In this document: positions 23,534 through 31,751 of the stretch, in pieces
Position numbering within the stretch: position 1 is the stretch's first letter
Layout: each line of letters opens with the position of its first letter
Source of the DNA: Actinomycetota bacterium
Lineage (GTDB): Bacteria; Actinomycetota; Acidimicrobiia; Spongiisociales; UBA4744
DNA length: 45,539 nucleotides
NCBI GenBank assembly: GCA_013152275.1
Contig: JAADGS010000037.1
Location: 1 to 45,539, forward strand
Reading direction: 5' to 3'
The notes under the pieces: model-generated
Told to the model about the DNA's origin: nothing
Database searches by the model: none
What the model saw: the letters and a program-made list of their open reading frames with translations, nothing else
Made by a program: the position numbers and the translations under genes

Positions 23534-24004
23534 ATGGAGAGACCCTCGGACGTGACGGTTGCCCGGGATGTGAAACTCGTAGACTCGTTTCCAGTGAGAG
23601 ACATTTCCAGGGTCGGGTATGTCGTTCTGTCGATCGTCGGCCCGGTGCTGACTGTCGGCCTGATCGTCGGCTTCGTCGCCATCAGAGATCGCCAGGGCGT
23701 CGGTGGTGAACCGCAGCAAGAAGCCGCGATTCCCATTGTCGCCGAGTACCAACGCGCCCTCGCCGAGGGCGATCTCGATACGTACCGAAGCATCAGCAAA
23801 CCGATGCTGGGAACCTCCATCACCGAGGCCTTCGCCGTTGAACGTGGCTGCCTCGACTGGAACGTTGTTGTCGTGTCCCTTCGAGATCATGAGATCTCTC
23901 CATACGTAGCCGTCGCCACGTTCTCCGATGGAGACCGAAGCCTGGCCCGGACGTTGATGTATGAATCGAACGGATGGATCGTCACCGTCCAGCCCGATTG
24001 CTGA
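23534..24004 (+). CDS. Hypothetical membrane-anchored protein
   Basis: A 156-residue protein from ATG 23534. One transmembrane helix (about residues 29-51, YVVLSIVGPVLTVGLIVGFVA) precedes an extracytoplasmic domain of about 100 residues with Leu/Asp-rich helices (VAEYQRALAEGDLDTYRS) followed by strands. The layout resembles NTF2-like/SnoaL-type small domains fixed to the membrane, but the match is too weak to name. It follows the toxin by 46 bp on the same strand. No ribosome site is clear, so the start is uncertain; earlier in-frame starts lie inside the toxin gene. Confidence 0.5.
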   Translation: MERPSDVTVARDVKLVDSFPVRDISRVGYVVLSIVGPVLTVGLIVGFVAIRDRQGVGGEPQQEAAIPIVAEYQRALAEGDLDTYRSISKPMLGTSITEAFAVERGCLDWNVVVVSLRDHEISPYVAVATFSDGDRSLARTLMYESNGWIVTVQPDC

Positions 24005-24246
24005 GCGCGATCACGGGCGCGATTCCCTGTCACGCGCCGGACGTGCCTGCAGTTCGCGCATGACTGCGGTCAGAGGTCGACGGCGCCAGGTGCACCCCGG
24101 TTCGCCCTCCATCCGGGTTCATTTCGACAGAACCGTCGAGCCGGTCGAACACGTGAAGGCAGGGTTGACACCGACCACGTCGGTGAGGTGGGCGGGACGG
24201 GGGTGTTCCATCTCGAAATCCAAAGCGCCGACCATCCAAGATCCTG

Positions 24247-24252
24247 TAGGGT
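24247..24252 (+). promoter_or_regulatory. -10 box for the three-gene ABC exporter operon
   Basis: TAGGGT, 7 nt before the ATG at 24260. The upstream stretch 24005-24246 holds no clear gene; it contains a TTGACA at 24165 that is too far away to pair with this box. Confidence 0.5.
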
Positions 24253-24259
24253 CGCGTAC

Positions 24260-25204
24260 ATGCCGGCGGTAGAAGTCCAGGGGCTCCGAAGGGTCTTCAA
24301 GGTGCATGGTCGCGCCTCCGAGCCGGTCGTGGCACTCGACGGCATCGACCTCGCCGTGGAGGAGGGCACGATCCATGGGCTGCTCGGTCCGAACGGCGCC
24401 GGCAAGACGACGCTCGTGAAGATCCTCGCCACGGTGCTGCTCCCGACGGAAGGAACGGCGTCGGTGCTCGGCTTCGACGTCGTCGCCGAGACAGCCAAGG
24501 TGCGGCCGCTGATCGGCCTCGTGTTCGGTGGCGACCGAGGGCTGTACACCCGGCTGACGGCACGTCAGAACCTCATCTACTGGGCTGCACTGTATGGAGT
24601 GTCGGCATCGGAGACGCCCGCCGTCGTGGATCGGCTGCTCGATCGTGTGGGTCTCGCAGACCGGGCCGGCGAACGGGTGGAGACCTTCTCTCGAGGGATG
24701 AAACAGCGCCTCCATCTCGCCCGGGGACTGGTGTCGGATCCGCCGGTGTTGTTCCTCGACGAGCCGACCATCGGGCTGGACCCGATGGCGTCGCTCGAAT
24801 TCCGACGCCTCGTCGTCGAGCTGCGCGATGCCGGCAAGACCGTGTTTCTGACGACTCACAACATGGCCGAGGCCGAGGCGCTGTGCGACCGGGTATCGCT
24901 CATCGACCGCGGTCGGATCGTCGCCACCGAATCCCCGACGACGCTGGGGCTGTGGATGTCTCGCTATGAATGGGTCGAAGCCCAGCACGTTCTCGACGAG
25001 GTCGTTGCCGAGATCGAGGTGCTCGTCGCCGATGTCGAGCGGCGCCCCGACGGCTGGGTTCGGTTTCAGCCGGACGCCGACGGGGTCGGTCGGCGTGTCC
25101 TGCGCCGCCTTGTCGACGCCGGCGTGTCATCGGTACGCACGGGATCGCCGTCCCTCGAGGACGTGTATATGAAGCTCATCGGCGACCGGGGCATGGAGTT
25201 GTGA
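24260..25204 (+). CDS. ABC transporter ATP-binding protein
   Basis: A 314-residue ATPase of the DrrA-like class. Walker A is GPNGAGKTTLVK, the Q-loop follows, the signature is FSRGMKQRLHLARG (a variant of LSGGQ), Walker B is VLFLDEPTIGLDP and the switch is LTTHNMAEAEAL. The C-terminal extension of 80 residues ends with SPSLEDVYMKLIGD, usual for multidrug or antibiotic exporters. The FSRGM signature is common in ABC-2 exporter ATPases. It overlaps the first permease as GTGA. The frame is open 24 codons earlier, but the -10 box fixes the start. Confidence 0.93.
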   Translation: MPAVEVQGLRRVFKVHGRASEPVVALDGIDLAVEEGTIHGLLGPNGAGKTTLVKILATVLLPTEGTASVLGFDVVAETAKVRPLIGLVFGGDRGLYTRLTARQNLIYWAALYGVSASETPAVVDRLLDRVGLADRAGERVETFSRGMKQRLHLARGLVSDPPVLFLDEPTIGLDPMASLEFRRLVVELRDAGKTVFLTTHNMAEAEALCDRVSLIDRGRIVATESPTTLGLWMSRYEWVEAQHVLDEVVAEIEVLVADVERRPDGWVRFQPDADGVGRRVLRRLVDAGVSSVRTGSPSLEDVYMKLIGDRGMEL

Positions 25205-25968
25205 ACGCCGCAGCGGCCGCGTTCAAGATGCAGCTACGTCTCGCGTTACGCACTCCCAACTACTGGATGGTGCAGATCTCCACGATCCCGCAGGTGATCA
25301 TCTTCTTCTCGGTGATCGAGGCGTTCGACCGTCCCGATCTGCTCATCAATGCGCTCCTCGCACCGATCCTGATGGCGATGTGGAGCACGGCGCTGTGGAC
25401 GGGGGGAAGTGTGGTGCGTGACGATCGGTGGATGGGCCGTCTCGAGCTGCATGCCGCCGCGCCCGTCGGCTACGGGCTGGTGGTGACCGCCCGTGTGGCT
25501 GCCGTCGTGATGCTGTCGCTCCTCGTCGTTCCACTCACGCTCGCCACCGCCTGGGCGACCTACGGGATCGACATCCGCATCGCCCACCCGGTCGTGCTGG
25601 TCGTCGCGCTGCTGCTCACCGCGGCGGCGATCACCGGCACCGGCATGATCTTCTCCAGCATGACGATCCTGAGCCGCGCCGCGACCACCTTCCAATCGTC
25701 GGCGTCGTACCCGTTTCTGCTGCTCGGCGGCGTGTTCGTGCCCCTGGCGCTGCTGCCGGTCTGGGCTCGGCCGTTCGGACGCCTGGTATTCCTTTCGTGG
25801 GGCTCCGACCTGATTCGTGACAGCGTCACCCAACCGGTGGTCACTGCCCTGCCATGGCGTCTCGCGGCGATCGTGGTCCTGGGGGCTGTCGGCTTCGGTG
25901 TCGCCCAGTGGCTCGTTCGGGTGGTGCTCTACCGAGTGAGAGCGACAGGGGAGATCGCGGCCCCATGA
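25201..25968 (+). CDS. ABC-2 type permease, first of two
   Basis: A 255-residue protein with about six helices. The N-terminus PNYWMVQISTIPQVIIFFSVI and the later FQSSASYPFLLLGGVFVPLALLPVWARPFGRLVFLSWGSDLIRD segment are typical of ABC-2 exporter permeases. The GTG start overlaps the ATPase stop (GTGA). It and the next gene together would supply a heterodimeric membrane channel for the one ATPase. Confidence 0.86.
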   Translation: MNAAAAAFKMQLRLALRTPNYWMVQISTIPQVIIFFSVIEAFDRPDLLINALLAPILMAMWSTALWTGGSVVRDDRWMGRLELHAAAPVGYGLVVTARVAAVVMLSLLVVPLTLATAWATYGIDIRIAHPVVLVVALLLTAAAITGTGMIFSSMTILSRAATTFQSSASYPFLLLGGVFVPLALLPVWARPFGRLVFLSWGSDLIRDSVTQPVVTALPWRLAAIVVLGAVGFGVAQWLVRVVLYRVRATGEIAAP

Positions 25969-26750
25969 CCGCCGCTCTGCGCATCGCCCGCAACGCCGCC
26001 CTCGTCGGCTACCTGGACGTGCGCGCCCAGTACACGTGGAAGTCGTGGCTGTTCGGCTGGATCGTCCGTGCCACCGCACAAGTGCTGTTCTTCACCGCGA
26101 TGGGACTGCTCGTCGGTGGACGCGACCTCGTCCTGTTCGCGTTCGTCGGCAACGTGGCCGCCAGGGCTGCACAGGCGCCGCTCGGCACGGGACCCGACAC
26201 GGCGTGGGAACGGGGTCTCGGGACGCTGCCGCTGCTCGTTGTGGCGCCCCGGTCGATGCTGCCGGTGTTCGGTGGACGGTCGGCCTTCTACATCGTGCAG
26301 GGCCTCGTGGAGGCGAGCCTCATCTTCGTGATCCTCGCACCGTTCGTCGGGTTCTCCGGCAACTGGTGGTGGCTTCCCGTCGGATTGCTGGCCATCAGCC
26401 TCGGGGCATACGGGCTCGGCCTGTTCCTCGCCGCGATCGCCATCCGGCGCCTGCGGATCGGCAACATCCTGTTCAACCTGGTCTTCTACACGCTGATCAC
26501 CATCGGCGGGGTGAACGTGGCGACGAGCGTCTTCCCGACCTGGGTGCAACGAACCGCCGACCTGCTGCCCTTGCACCACGGGCTCCTGGGGTTGCGGGAG
26601 CTCCTCGCCACCGGACCCTCGAGAGGCGCGTTCGGCCAACTCGGCCTGGAGCTTCTGGTCGGTGTCGGCTGGTTCCTCATCGCCCTCGTCGGGTTCCGCC
26701 TCTTCGCCGAGGGTGGCCGGCGCGACGGCACGATCGATCTCGAGGAGTAG
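25965..26750 (+). CDS. ABC-2 type permease, second of two
   Basis: A 261-residue membrane protein with about six helices, beginning ALVGYLDVRAQYTWKSWLFGWIVRATAQVLFFTAMG and including VQGLVEASLIFVILAPFVGFSG and FVVF-like closing helices. It shows limited likeness to the first permease, as in other heteromeric exporters. ATG overlaps the previous stop (ATGA), so the three genes are tightly coupled. The substrate is unknown; there is no biosynthetic cluster beside it. Confidence 0.85.
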   Translation: MTAALRIARNAALVGYLDVRAQYTWKSWLFGWIVRATAQVLFFTAMGLLVGGRDLVLFAFVGNVAARAAQAPLGTGPDTAWERGLGTLPLLVVAPRSMLPVFGGRSAFYIVQGLVEASLIFVILAPFVGFSGNWWWLPVGLLAISLGAYGLGLFLAAIAIRRLRIGNILFNLVFYTLITIGGVNVATSVFPTWVQRTADLLPLHHGLLGLRELLATGPSRGAFGQLGLELLVGVGWFLIALVGFRLFAEGGRRDGTIDLEE

Positions 26751-27086
26751 CGAGCCTGTGTGAGGATTGTCGGGCGTTCCGGTCGCCGGCAGGAGTGCGA
26801 ATCTCGGCGGCGGCCCCAACTTCGGCGGTGAGCATCGGGTGATCGAACACGCCTGCCTGTGCGCTGTGAGAGGTTGGTCGATCCTGGCGCCGAAACGCGG
26901 TGCGGCCGGTGCTGCCGAGATGAGTGCCGGCGAGTTCGCCGAACTTGCCCGACCGTTGAGAGCGCCGAATTCCCGGTAGCAGGAGCGGGAGCCATCGTGC
27001 CGTGCCCGCCGAGGTCGTGGGCGATGAGTCGGTCGGCGAGCTTCGAGACGGAAGCTGCTCGTCCGCCGCCGAACCCGTCTCGCCCG
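26751..27086. other. 336-bp stretch without a convincing gene
   Basis: Short open frames here have no ribosome site or family features. It contains the imperfect inverted repeat GGCGAGTTC-GCC-GAACTTGCC (26929-26949, 8 of 9 pairs) and a hairpin near the end of the antiporter gene. It lies between convergent transcription units. Confidence 0.5.
27039..27056 (-). terminator. Hairpin after the cation antiporter gene
   Basis: AGCTTC and GAAGCT form a 6-bp stem with a 6-nt loop, about 30 bp beyond the antiporter stop. No T run. Confidence 0.35.
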
Positions 27087-28028
27087 TCAGAGCGCCAGCG
27101 CCAGGAACCCGACATAGGCGACGACGAGCACCGCACCTTCCCAGCGCACGAGACGGTTCCCCGTCGCGGTCAAGATGCCGGCGAGGGCCGAGATGACGAG
27201 CATGAAGATGATCGGGACTCGGAAATCGGCGGTGAAGGTGCCGGTTCCCGCAAGAGCGGCTGCTCCGGCGACACCCAGAGAGTTGAACAGGTTCGAGCCG
27301 AGAACGTTGCCGATCACGAGTGCGTTTTCGTGTCGCCTCGCTGCGGCGATTCCGGTGGCGAGTTCCGGCAGGCTCGTGCCGACGGCGACGAGCGAGAGTC
27401 CGATGAACCCCTGGCTGAGACCCAGTTCGACGGCCACGATGCGGGCACCCCTGACCAGCAGATCGGCGCCGACGAGCGTCAGGGCCAACGCGATGAGTCC
27501 GACGGTGAGCTCGACTGCGGCCCCTTTGCCGGGGGGAGCGAGCTCGTTGACGTCGAGTTTCACGATGCCCTCTGCGATGTCCCGCCGTGACCACGAGACC
27601 AGCAGGAACGCAGAGATGACGATTCCGACGATGAGCACCACCCCCTCGACGGCGCTGATCGTTCCCTCCCACGCCAAGGCGCTGAAGGCAACGACGCCGG
27701 CGAGCATGAGGATGCCTTCCCTCTTGATCGTGTGCAGATGCCCGGCAACGGGCAGGATCATGACCGAGACACCCAGCACAAGGCTCAGGTTCGCCACGTT
27801 CGATCCGACGATGTTCCCGATCGCCATGTCCATCTCGCCCCGGGCGGCGGCGAGCGTGCTGACCAGCAGCTCGGGAGCCGAAGTGCCCATTCCGATCACG
27901 AGCGCACCGATGAGCACCGCGGACATCCCCCAGATTCGGGCAAGACGCGCCGCGGAGAGCACCAGCCGATCGGCGGCAACGGTCAGCAGCACGAGTCCGA
28001 GTACCACGAGCACGACGGCACCGATCAC
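27087..28028 (-). CDS. Calcium/sodium antiporter of the CaCA family (YrbG-like)
   Basis: A 313-residue protein with about ten helices and two inverted alpha repeats. The first is GMGTSAPELLVSTLAAARGE with GNIVGSNVANLSLVLG, the second is AVGTSLPELATGIAAARRHEN with GNVLGSNLFNSLG. The conserved Gly-Ser-Thr-Glu and Asn residues in these repeats form the ion site in the family, which exchanges Ca2+ or other cations for Na+ or H+ across the cytoplasmic membrane. The GTG start overlaps the stop of the F420-type oxidoreductase gene (GTGA), so the two form an operon, without an obvious functional link. Confidence 0.92.
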   Translation of the reverse strand: MIGAVVLVVLGLVLLTVAADRLVLSAARLARIWGMSAVLIGALVIGMGTSAPELLVSTLAAARGEMDMAIGNIVGSNVANLSLVLGVSVMILPVAGHLHTIKREGILMLAGVVAFSALAWEGTISAVEGVVLIVGIVISAFLLVSWSRRDIAEGIVKLDVNELAPPGKGAAVELTVGLIALALTLVGADLLVRGARIVAVELGLSQGFIGLSLVAVGTSLPELATGIAAARRHENALVIGNVLGSNLFNSLGVAGAAALAGTGTFTADFRVPIIFMLVISALAGILTATGNRLVRWEGAVLVVAYVGFLALAL

Positions 28029-28795
28029 CGCTCATCCCTCCATGCGAGCCACTCTTTGACGGCTCCGGTGTCGTAGGACGGCCCGTCGAGGCTGAGCACC
28101 ACCTGTTCCGCCCCGGCGGCGACGAGATCGTCCGCCAGGTCGATGCGCCGTTCGCTCACACCGACAGACCGTTCGATCGTGGAAGGGTCCCTGCCGATGC
28201 GGCCGCACCAGCGATCCAAGACCCGGTTCTTGTGCGCGTAGAGCTCCGGGTTTGTCGTGCTGAAGAAACCATGCCAGATGTTCGCGTGCTGGGCAGTGAT
28301 CCTCAGGGTCACCTTCTCTCCACCGCCTCCGACCAGAATCGGGATGGAGCGTTTCGGAGGTGGGTTCAGGTCGGCCAGACGAGCCTTGATGATCGGGAGA
28401 TCGCGATCCAGGTCGCGAAGGCGACTTGGCGCCGTTCCGAATTCATACCCGTATTCGTCGTAGTCCCGCTGAAACCATCCCGACCCGATGCCCAGGATCA
28501 GGCGGCCCTCGGAGATGTGGTCGACCGTACGGGCCATGTCGGCGAGCAGATTCGGATTCCGATACGAGTTGCAGGTCACCAGGCATCCGATCTCGACCTG
28601 CTCGGTGATCTCCGCCCACGAGGCCAGCATCGTCCACGCCTCGAAGTGTTTGCCGTCACGGTCGCCGGACAACGCGAAGAAGTGGTCCCAGTTGTAGATG
28701 ATGTCGACGCCAAGGGCCTCACATTCGAGCACTGCCCTGCGAATGTCCGAGTACTCGGCATGTTGGGGCTGCAGTTGCACAGCGATTCGGAGCAT
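28025..28795 (-). CDS. Luciferase-like (LLM) F420-type oxidoreductase
   Basis: A 256-residue TIM-barrel protein of the bacterial luciferase-like family. The start MLRIAVQLQPQHAEYSD, the middle TCNSYRNPNLLADMARTVDHISEGRLILGIGSGWFQRDYDEYGYEFG and the PILVGGGGEKVTLRI segment are typical of actinobacterial F420-dependent members. These reduce or oxidise varied substrates with F420 (or flavin); the reaction is not identifiable. A TACTGT -10 box is 6 nt before the ATG, giving a leaderless start. The frame is open far upstream, but that part is antisense to the AidB-like gene. Confidence 0.88.
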   Translation of the reverse strand: MLRIAVQLQPQHAEYSDIRRAVLECEALGVDIIYNWDHFFALSGDRDGKHFEAWTMLASWAEITEQVEIGCLVTCNSYRNPNLLADMARTVDHISEGRLILGIGSGWFQRDYDEYGYEFGTAPSRLRDLDRDLPIIKARLADLNPPPKRSIPILVGGGGEKVTLRITAQHANIWHGFFSTTNPELYAHKNRVLDRWCGRIGRDPSTIERSVGVSERRIDLADDLVAAGAEQVVLSLDGPSYDTGAVKEWLAWRDER

Positions 28796-28801
28796 GCGCG
28801 C

Positions 28802-28807
28802 ACAGTA
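28802..28807 (-). promoter_or_regulatory. -10 box for the LLM oxidoreductase/antiporter operon
   Basis: TACTGT on the minus strand, 6 nt before the ATG at 28795. Confidence 0.45.
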
Positions 28808-28814
28808 GCGGGCG

Positions 28815-28820
28815 TAGGCT
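28815..28820 (+). promoter_or_regulatory. -10 box for the AidB-like gene
   Basis: TAGGCT, about 26 nt before the GTG at 28847, followed by AGGAG. The two divergent -10 boxes are 7 bp apart, so polymerases cannot occupy both at once. Confidence 0.5.
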
Positions 28821-28846
28821 GGAAACGATCGACCAGAGGAGTGAAT

Positions 28847-30430
28847 GTGGAGTTCCAGTCCTATGCCTACGGCCAGAACTTTTTCACGATCGACGCAGAC
28901 CTCTCCGTGGTGCTGAGCCGGTACTGGCAGGATTTCGACGCCCACCGCGAGGAGATGACACGGTGGGGCCGGCTGATGGGATCCGAGGCCTACGAGGTCG
29001 GCTACCACATCGACCAGGGGGCGGTACCGGAGCTGGTGATGCATGACCTGGACGGCAACCGGGTCGATCGTGCGCGGATCTCTCCGGCGCAGAAGGCGTT
29101 GCTGGCGAAGCTCGCACCGATGATGCGTCCCATCTACGACGGGGGGAGCTGGCATCACCACTACGCGATCGGGTATCTCCTCGGCGACCCGGGCTTGTAC
29201 TGCATTCTGACGATCACCCAGCAGACGGCGTACGCGATCCACAAGTATGCGCCCGAGCTGGGCGAGTGGAAGGATCGGCTCCTGGCGGGGGAGGCTTGGG
29301 GTGCGACGTGGATGACCGAGATCCAGGGTGGGAGCGACCTTGGTGCGAACAAGACCGTTGCTCATCGCGACGAGGAGGGTTGGCACCTCTCCGCGGGTGA
29401 CAAGTACTTCGCGAGCGGGGCGGGCCTGACCGACGTCGCGATCACCACCGCCCGTCCGGAAGGAGCACCGGAAGGCCCGAAAGGCCTTGCCTTGTTCCTC
29501 GTGCCCCGTCTTCGCCGGGACGGCACGCTCAACTTCACGGTGCGCAGACTCAAGAACAAGTCTGCGACCCGCGCCGTTCCCTCCGGAGAGGTCGAGTTCG
29601 ATGGCGCAGAGGCATACCTCATCGGGCGACCCGAAGAGGGGATCTACTACACGTTGGAGAACCTCACGATCTCGCGACTGGCAAATGCGGTCGCCGCGAT
29701 GGGGATCGCCAAGAAGGCGCATCTCGAGACGCTGACCCGGGTCCAACGGCGCACCGCCTTCGGACACCCGCTCGCAGAGCTTCCGTTGATTCGCCGGGAT
29801 ATGGTGGACCTCGCGGTCCGACAGGCCGGTGGCATGGCGATTGCATTCCGGGCCGTCGAAGCGTTCGATCATGCCTGGCATGACCGGCCTCCCTACACCG
29901 CCGAGTATCACTACGCCCGCTTCCTGTCGCACCTCGCCAAGAACCGCACCGCCAACCACGCGGCAGAGATCACTCGCCTCGGTATGGAGATCTTCGGGGG
30001 GCTGGGGTTCCTGGAGGAGTATGCGGTCGCACGCTGGCACCGGGAGGCTCTCATTACGCCGATCTGGGAAGGTCCCAGCAACGTGCAGGCGATCGACATG
30101 CTCGAAGCGATGCAGAAGAAGGGAGCGCACGAGCAGTTCGTCGACGAGTTCACAACGCTGTTGGAGAGCGTGGGTACGCCCGCTGCGGAGATGGCCCTCA
30201 AGACGATCCAGGGGACTCTCTCGGATCTGGCCCGTATGGGCGCCGACGAGGCCCAATGGCATTCGAAGCGCGCACTGGTGAGATTCGCCGATGCGGCACA
30301 GGTCGGTCTTCTCTACGACCTGGCCGATACGGGTGGTGACCGGTACGCCAAGCTGGCGGAACTCTATGCGGCGCACTTCATCGAAGGCGAGGAGTACCCG
30401 GCTTGGGCCATGAAGGACGCCTCCGTGTAG
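28847..30430 (+). CDS. AidB-like acyl-CoA dehydrogenase
   Basis: A 527-residue flavoprotein, longer than ordinary acyl-CoA dehydrogenases (about 380) and close to the AidB/long-chain class. The flavin segment reads GATWMTEIQGGSDLGANKT, like the MTEKQGGSD of AidB. Later motifs are RRTAFGHPLAELPLIRRDM and IFGGLGFLEEYAVARWHREALITPIWEGPSNVQAIDML; the Glu of WEG is where the catalytic base sits in isovaleryl-type enzymes. AidB in E. coli is tied to alkylation response, but the family also includes lipid enzymes, so the role is open. AGGAG lies 6 nt before the GTG. It diverges from the F420-type gene. Confidence 0.88.
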   Translation: MEFQSYAYGQNFFTIDADLSVVLSRYWQDFDAHREEMTRWGRLMGSEAYEVGYHIDQGAVPELVMHDLDGNRVDRARISPAQKALLAKLAPMMRPIYDGGSWHHHYAIGYLLGDPGLYCILTITQQTAYAIHKYAPELGEWKDRLLAGEAWGATWMTEIQGGSDLGANKTVAHRDEEGWHLSAGDKYFASGAGLTDVAITTARPEGAPEGPKGLALFLVPRLRRDGTLNFTVRRLKNKSATRAVPSGEVEFDGAEAYLIGRPEEGIYYTLENLTISRLANAVAAMGIAKKAHLETLTRVQRRTAFGHPLAELPLIRRDMVDLAVRQAGGMAIAFRAVEAFDHAWHDRPPYTAEYHYARFLSHLAKNRTANHAAEITRLGMEIFGGLGFLEEYAVARWHREALITPIWEGPSNVQAIDMLEAMQKKGAHEQFVDEFTTLLESVGTPAAEMALKTIQGTLSDLARMGADEAQWHSKRALVRFADAAQVGLLYDLADTGGDRYAKLAELYAAHFIEGEEYPAWAMKDASV

Positions 30431-30438
30431 CCAGACCC

Positions 30439-30509
30439 CCCACTCATCCGTTCTCGTGACACTTCGAGGGGATAATCCCAGCCAACCGTCACGAGAACGG
30501 ATAGGTGGG
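30439..30509. terminator. Long hairpin filling the gap between convergent genes
   Basis: ATCCGTTCTCGTGAC (30446-30460) and its exact complement (30488-30502) form 15 bp; a further five pairs (CCCAC with GTGGG) continue outside after a bulge. The 27-nt loop itself contains a near-palindrome GGGATAATCCC. The hairpin covers almost all of the 87-bp gap between the two stops and probably ends both genes. Confidence 0.65.
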
Positions 30510-30517
30510 TCGGCGGT

Positions 30518-31171
30518 CTACCGTCCTGTTGCGAGCTGCTTGGCTGCTTCGACGAGTGCCTCGGGAGGGACCTCCCCCGGGAAACGGAAGTCGACGTTGC
30601 CTTCGGCGGTCACGAAGACGAAGAACGGGAATGCGTTGAGCCCGAACGCCTGGGCCGCAGAGTTCTGTGCGTCATCCGCCATGGTCGGGATCGGCCAGTC
30701 GGCCAGCCACTTCGACGGTGGGTAGTTGGGTGCCGTAGGATCTGATGCCGTCGAGACCGCGTAGAAGTCGACCCCGTCGGGCAGGCCGTTCGCCTTGATG
30801 TACGGTTTCAGTTCTTTCACGTCGTTCTGACAGTGCGGGCACCAGTGGGTGAGGAAGATGATGATCTTGGGTTTCCCATCGTTGGTGATGGAGATCGGGG
30901 TGCCATCGAATGAGAAGCCGGACAACGTCGGAGCCTGCTGCCCGACGGCCGGGTCGGCGCCCTTCTCGGGATAGCGTGGCAGGGCCACACCGGAGACGGT
31001 GACCGGTTGGGTCTCGCTGATGGTGCCGCCGCCACCCGGGGAGCCGTTTCCACCTCCGGTCGAAAGGGCGGCAATTCCCGCGATGGCGAGAACCGCCACG
31101 ATTGCGACGACGATGACCGTGCGTCGCGATCCGGTGGTGTCGGCGCGTTCTTGTTCAACGTTCTTACTCAT
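30518..31171 (-). CDS. Membrane-anchored thioredoxin-fold protein (second copy)
   Basis: A 217-residue protein with one N-terminal helix (about residues 18-38) and an extracytoplasmic thioredoxin domain. The redox motif is FLTHWCPHCQND and the cis-proline loop is GLNAFPFFVF. The segment PNYPPSKWLADWPIPT is shared almost word for word with the paralogue at 31752-32393; the two are about half identical over the domain. It may be a TlpA/ResA-like reductant or a DsbA/BdbD-like oxidant; the neighbouring DsbB favours oxidation. Its ATG overlaps the DsbB stop by 8 nt (ATGAGTAA). Confidence 0.87.
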   Translation of the reverse strand: MSKNVEQERADTTGSRRTVIVVAIVAVLAIAGIAALSTGGGNGSPGGGGTISETQPVTVSGVALPRYPEKGADPAVGQQAPTLSGFSFDGTPISITNDGKPKIIIFLTHWCPHCQNDVKELKPYIKANGLPDGVDFYAVSTASDPTAPNYPPSKWLADWPIPTMADDAQNSAAQAFGLNAFPFFVFVTAEGNVDFRFPGEVPPEALVEAAKQLATGR

Positions 31172-31721
31172 GTTCCTGCCTCGTCGACGTGCGGGCCCAC
31201 AGCAGGAGCAGTCCAACGAGTGTCAGCCCTGCAAGGGACATCATAGGGATCGAGATGAATCCCAGTTCCCAGACCCAACGGAGCGTGCATGGGGCGTCGG
31301 GGTTGCACACGCCTGTGTCGAGCGACGGGAAGTTCTGAAGGGTGTACTGGTAGGCGGCGATACCCCAACCGATCGCGACGACCGGCAACGTATAGGTGCT
31401 GATCCGCGTGTCCTTTCGGTGTGCGGCGATGGGCAGCACGACGACCAACGGGTACCAGACGATGCGCTGGTACCAGCAGAGATGGCATGGATTGAAGCCG
31501 ATCACCTCCGAGTAGAAGAGGCTTCCTACGGTCGCACCGAGGGCAATGGCGGAAGCTATCCAGAGTGTCGAGCCTCCAAACAGATCGTCGAGCCGGTCGG
31601 AGGCGGACTGGAGCAGCGCCGAGCGCCGTCTTCCAAGGAGCAGCACCACCAGTCCGATGTCGACGACGATGATGAGCAGCGTGATGAGCCCGAAGAATCG
31701 GTTCACGAATGCAGGGTTCAT
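31164..31721 (-). CDS. DsbB/BdbC-like disulfide bond formation protein
   Basis: A 185-residue membrane protein with about four or five helices. It has the DsbB motif NPCHLCWYQRI and a second periplasmic Cys pair (GVCNPDAPCTLRWVWELGFISIPMMSL). DsbB-type proteins reoxidise a thioredoxin-fold partner and pass electrons to quinone. The two thioredoxin-fold genes on either side are the natural partners. An extra N-terminal helix precedes the core compared with E. coli DsbB. No ribosome site is obvious at the ATG 30 nt after the upstream gene. Confidence 0.9.
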   Translation of the reverse strand: MNPAFVNRFFGLITLLIIVVDIGLVVLLLGRRRSALLQSASDRLDDLFGGSTLWIASAIALGATVGSLFYSEVIGFNPCHLCWYQRIVWYPLVVVLPIAAHRKDTRISTYTLPVVAIGWGIAAYQYTLQNFPSLDTGVCNPDAPCTLRWVWELGFISIPMMSLAGLTLVGLLLLWARTSTRQEHE

Positions 31722-31751
31722 GGGGTCGGAGATTAGTGGCGACGGGTCGGC

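Noticed and set aside
28796-30376. Upstream extension of the F420-type gene
   Set aside because: It is antisense to the AidB-like dehydrogenase; the real start has a -10 box at 28802-28807.
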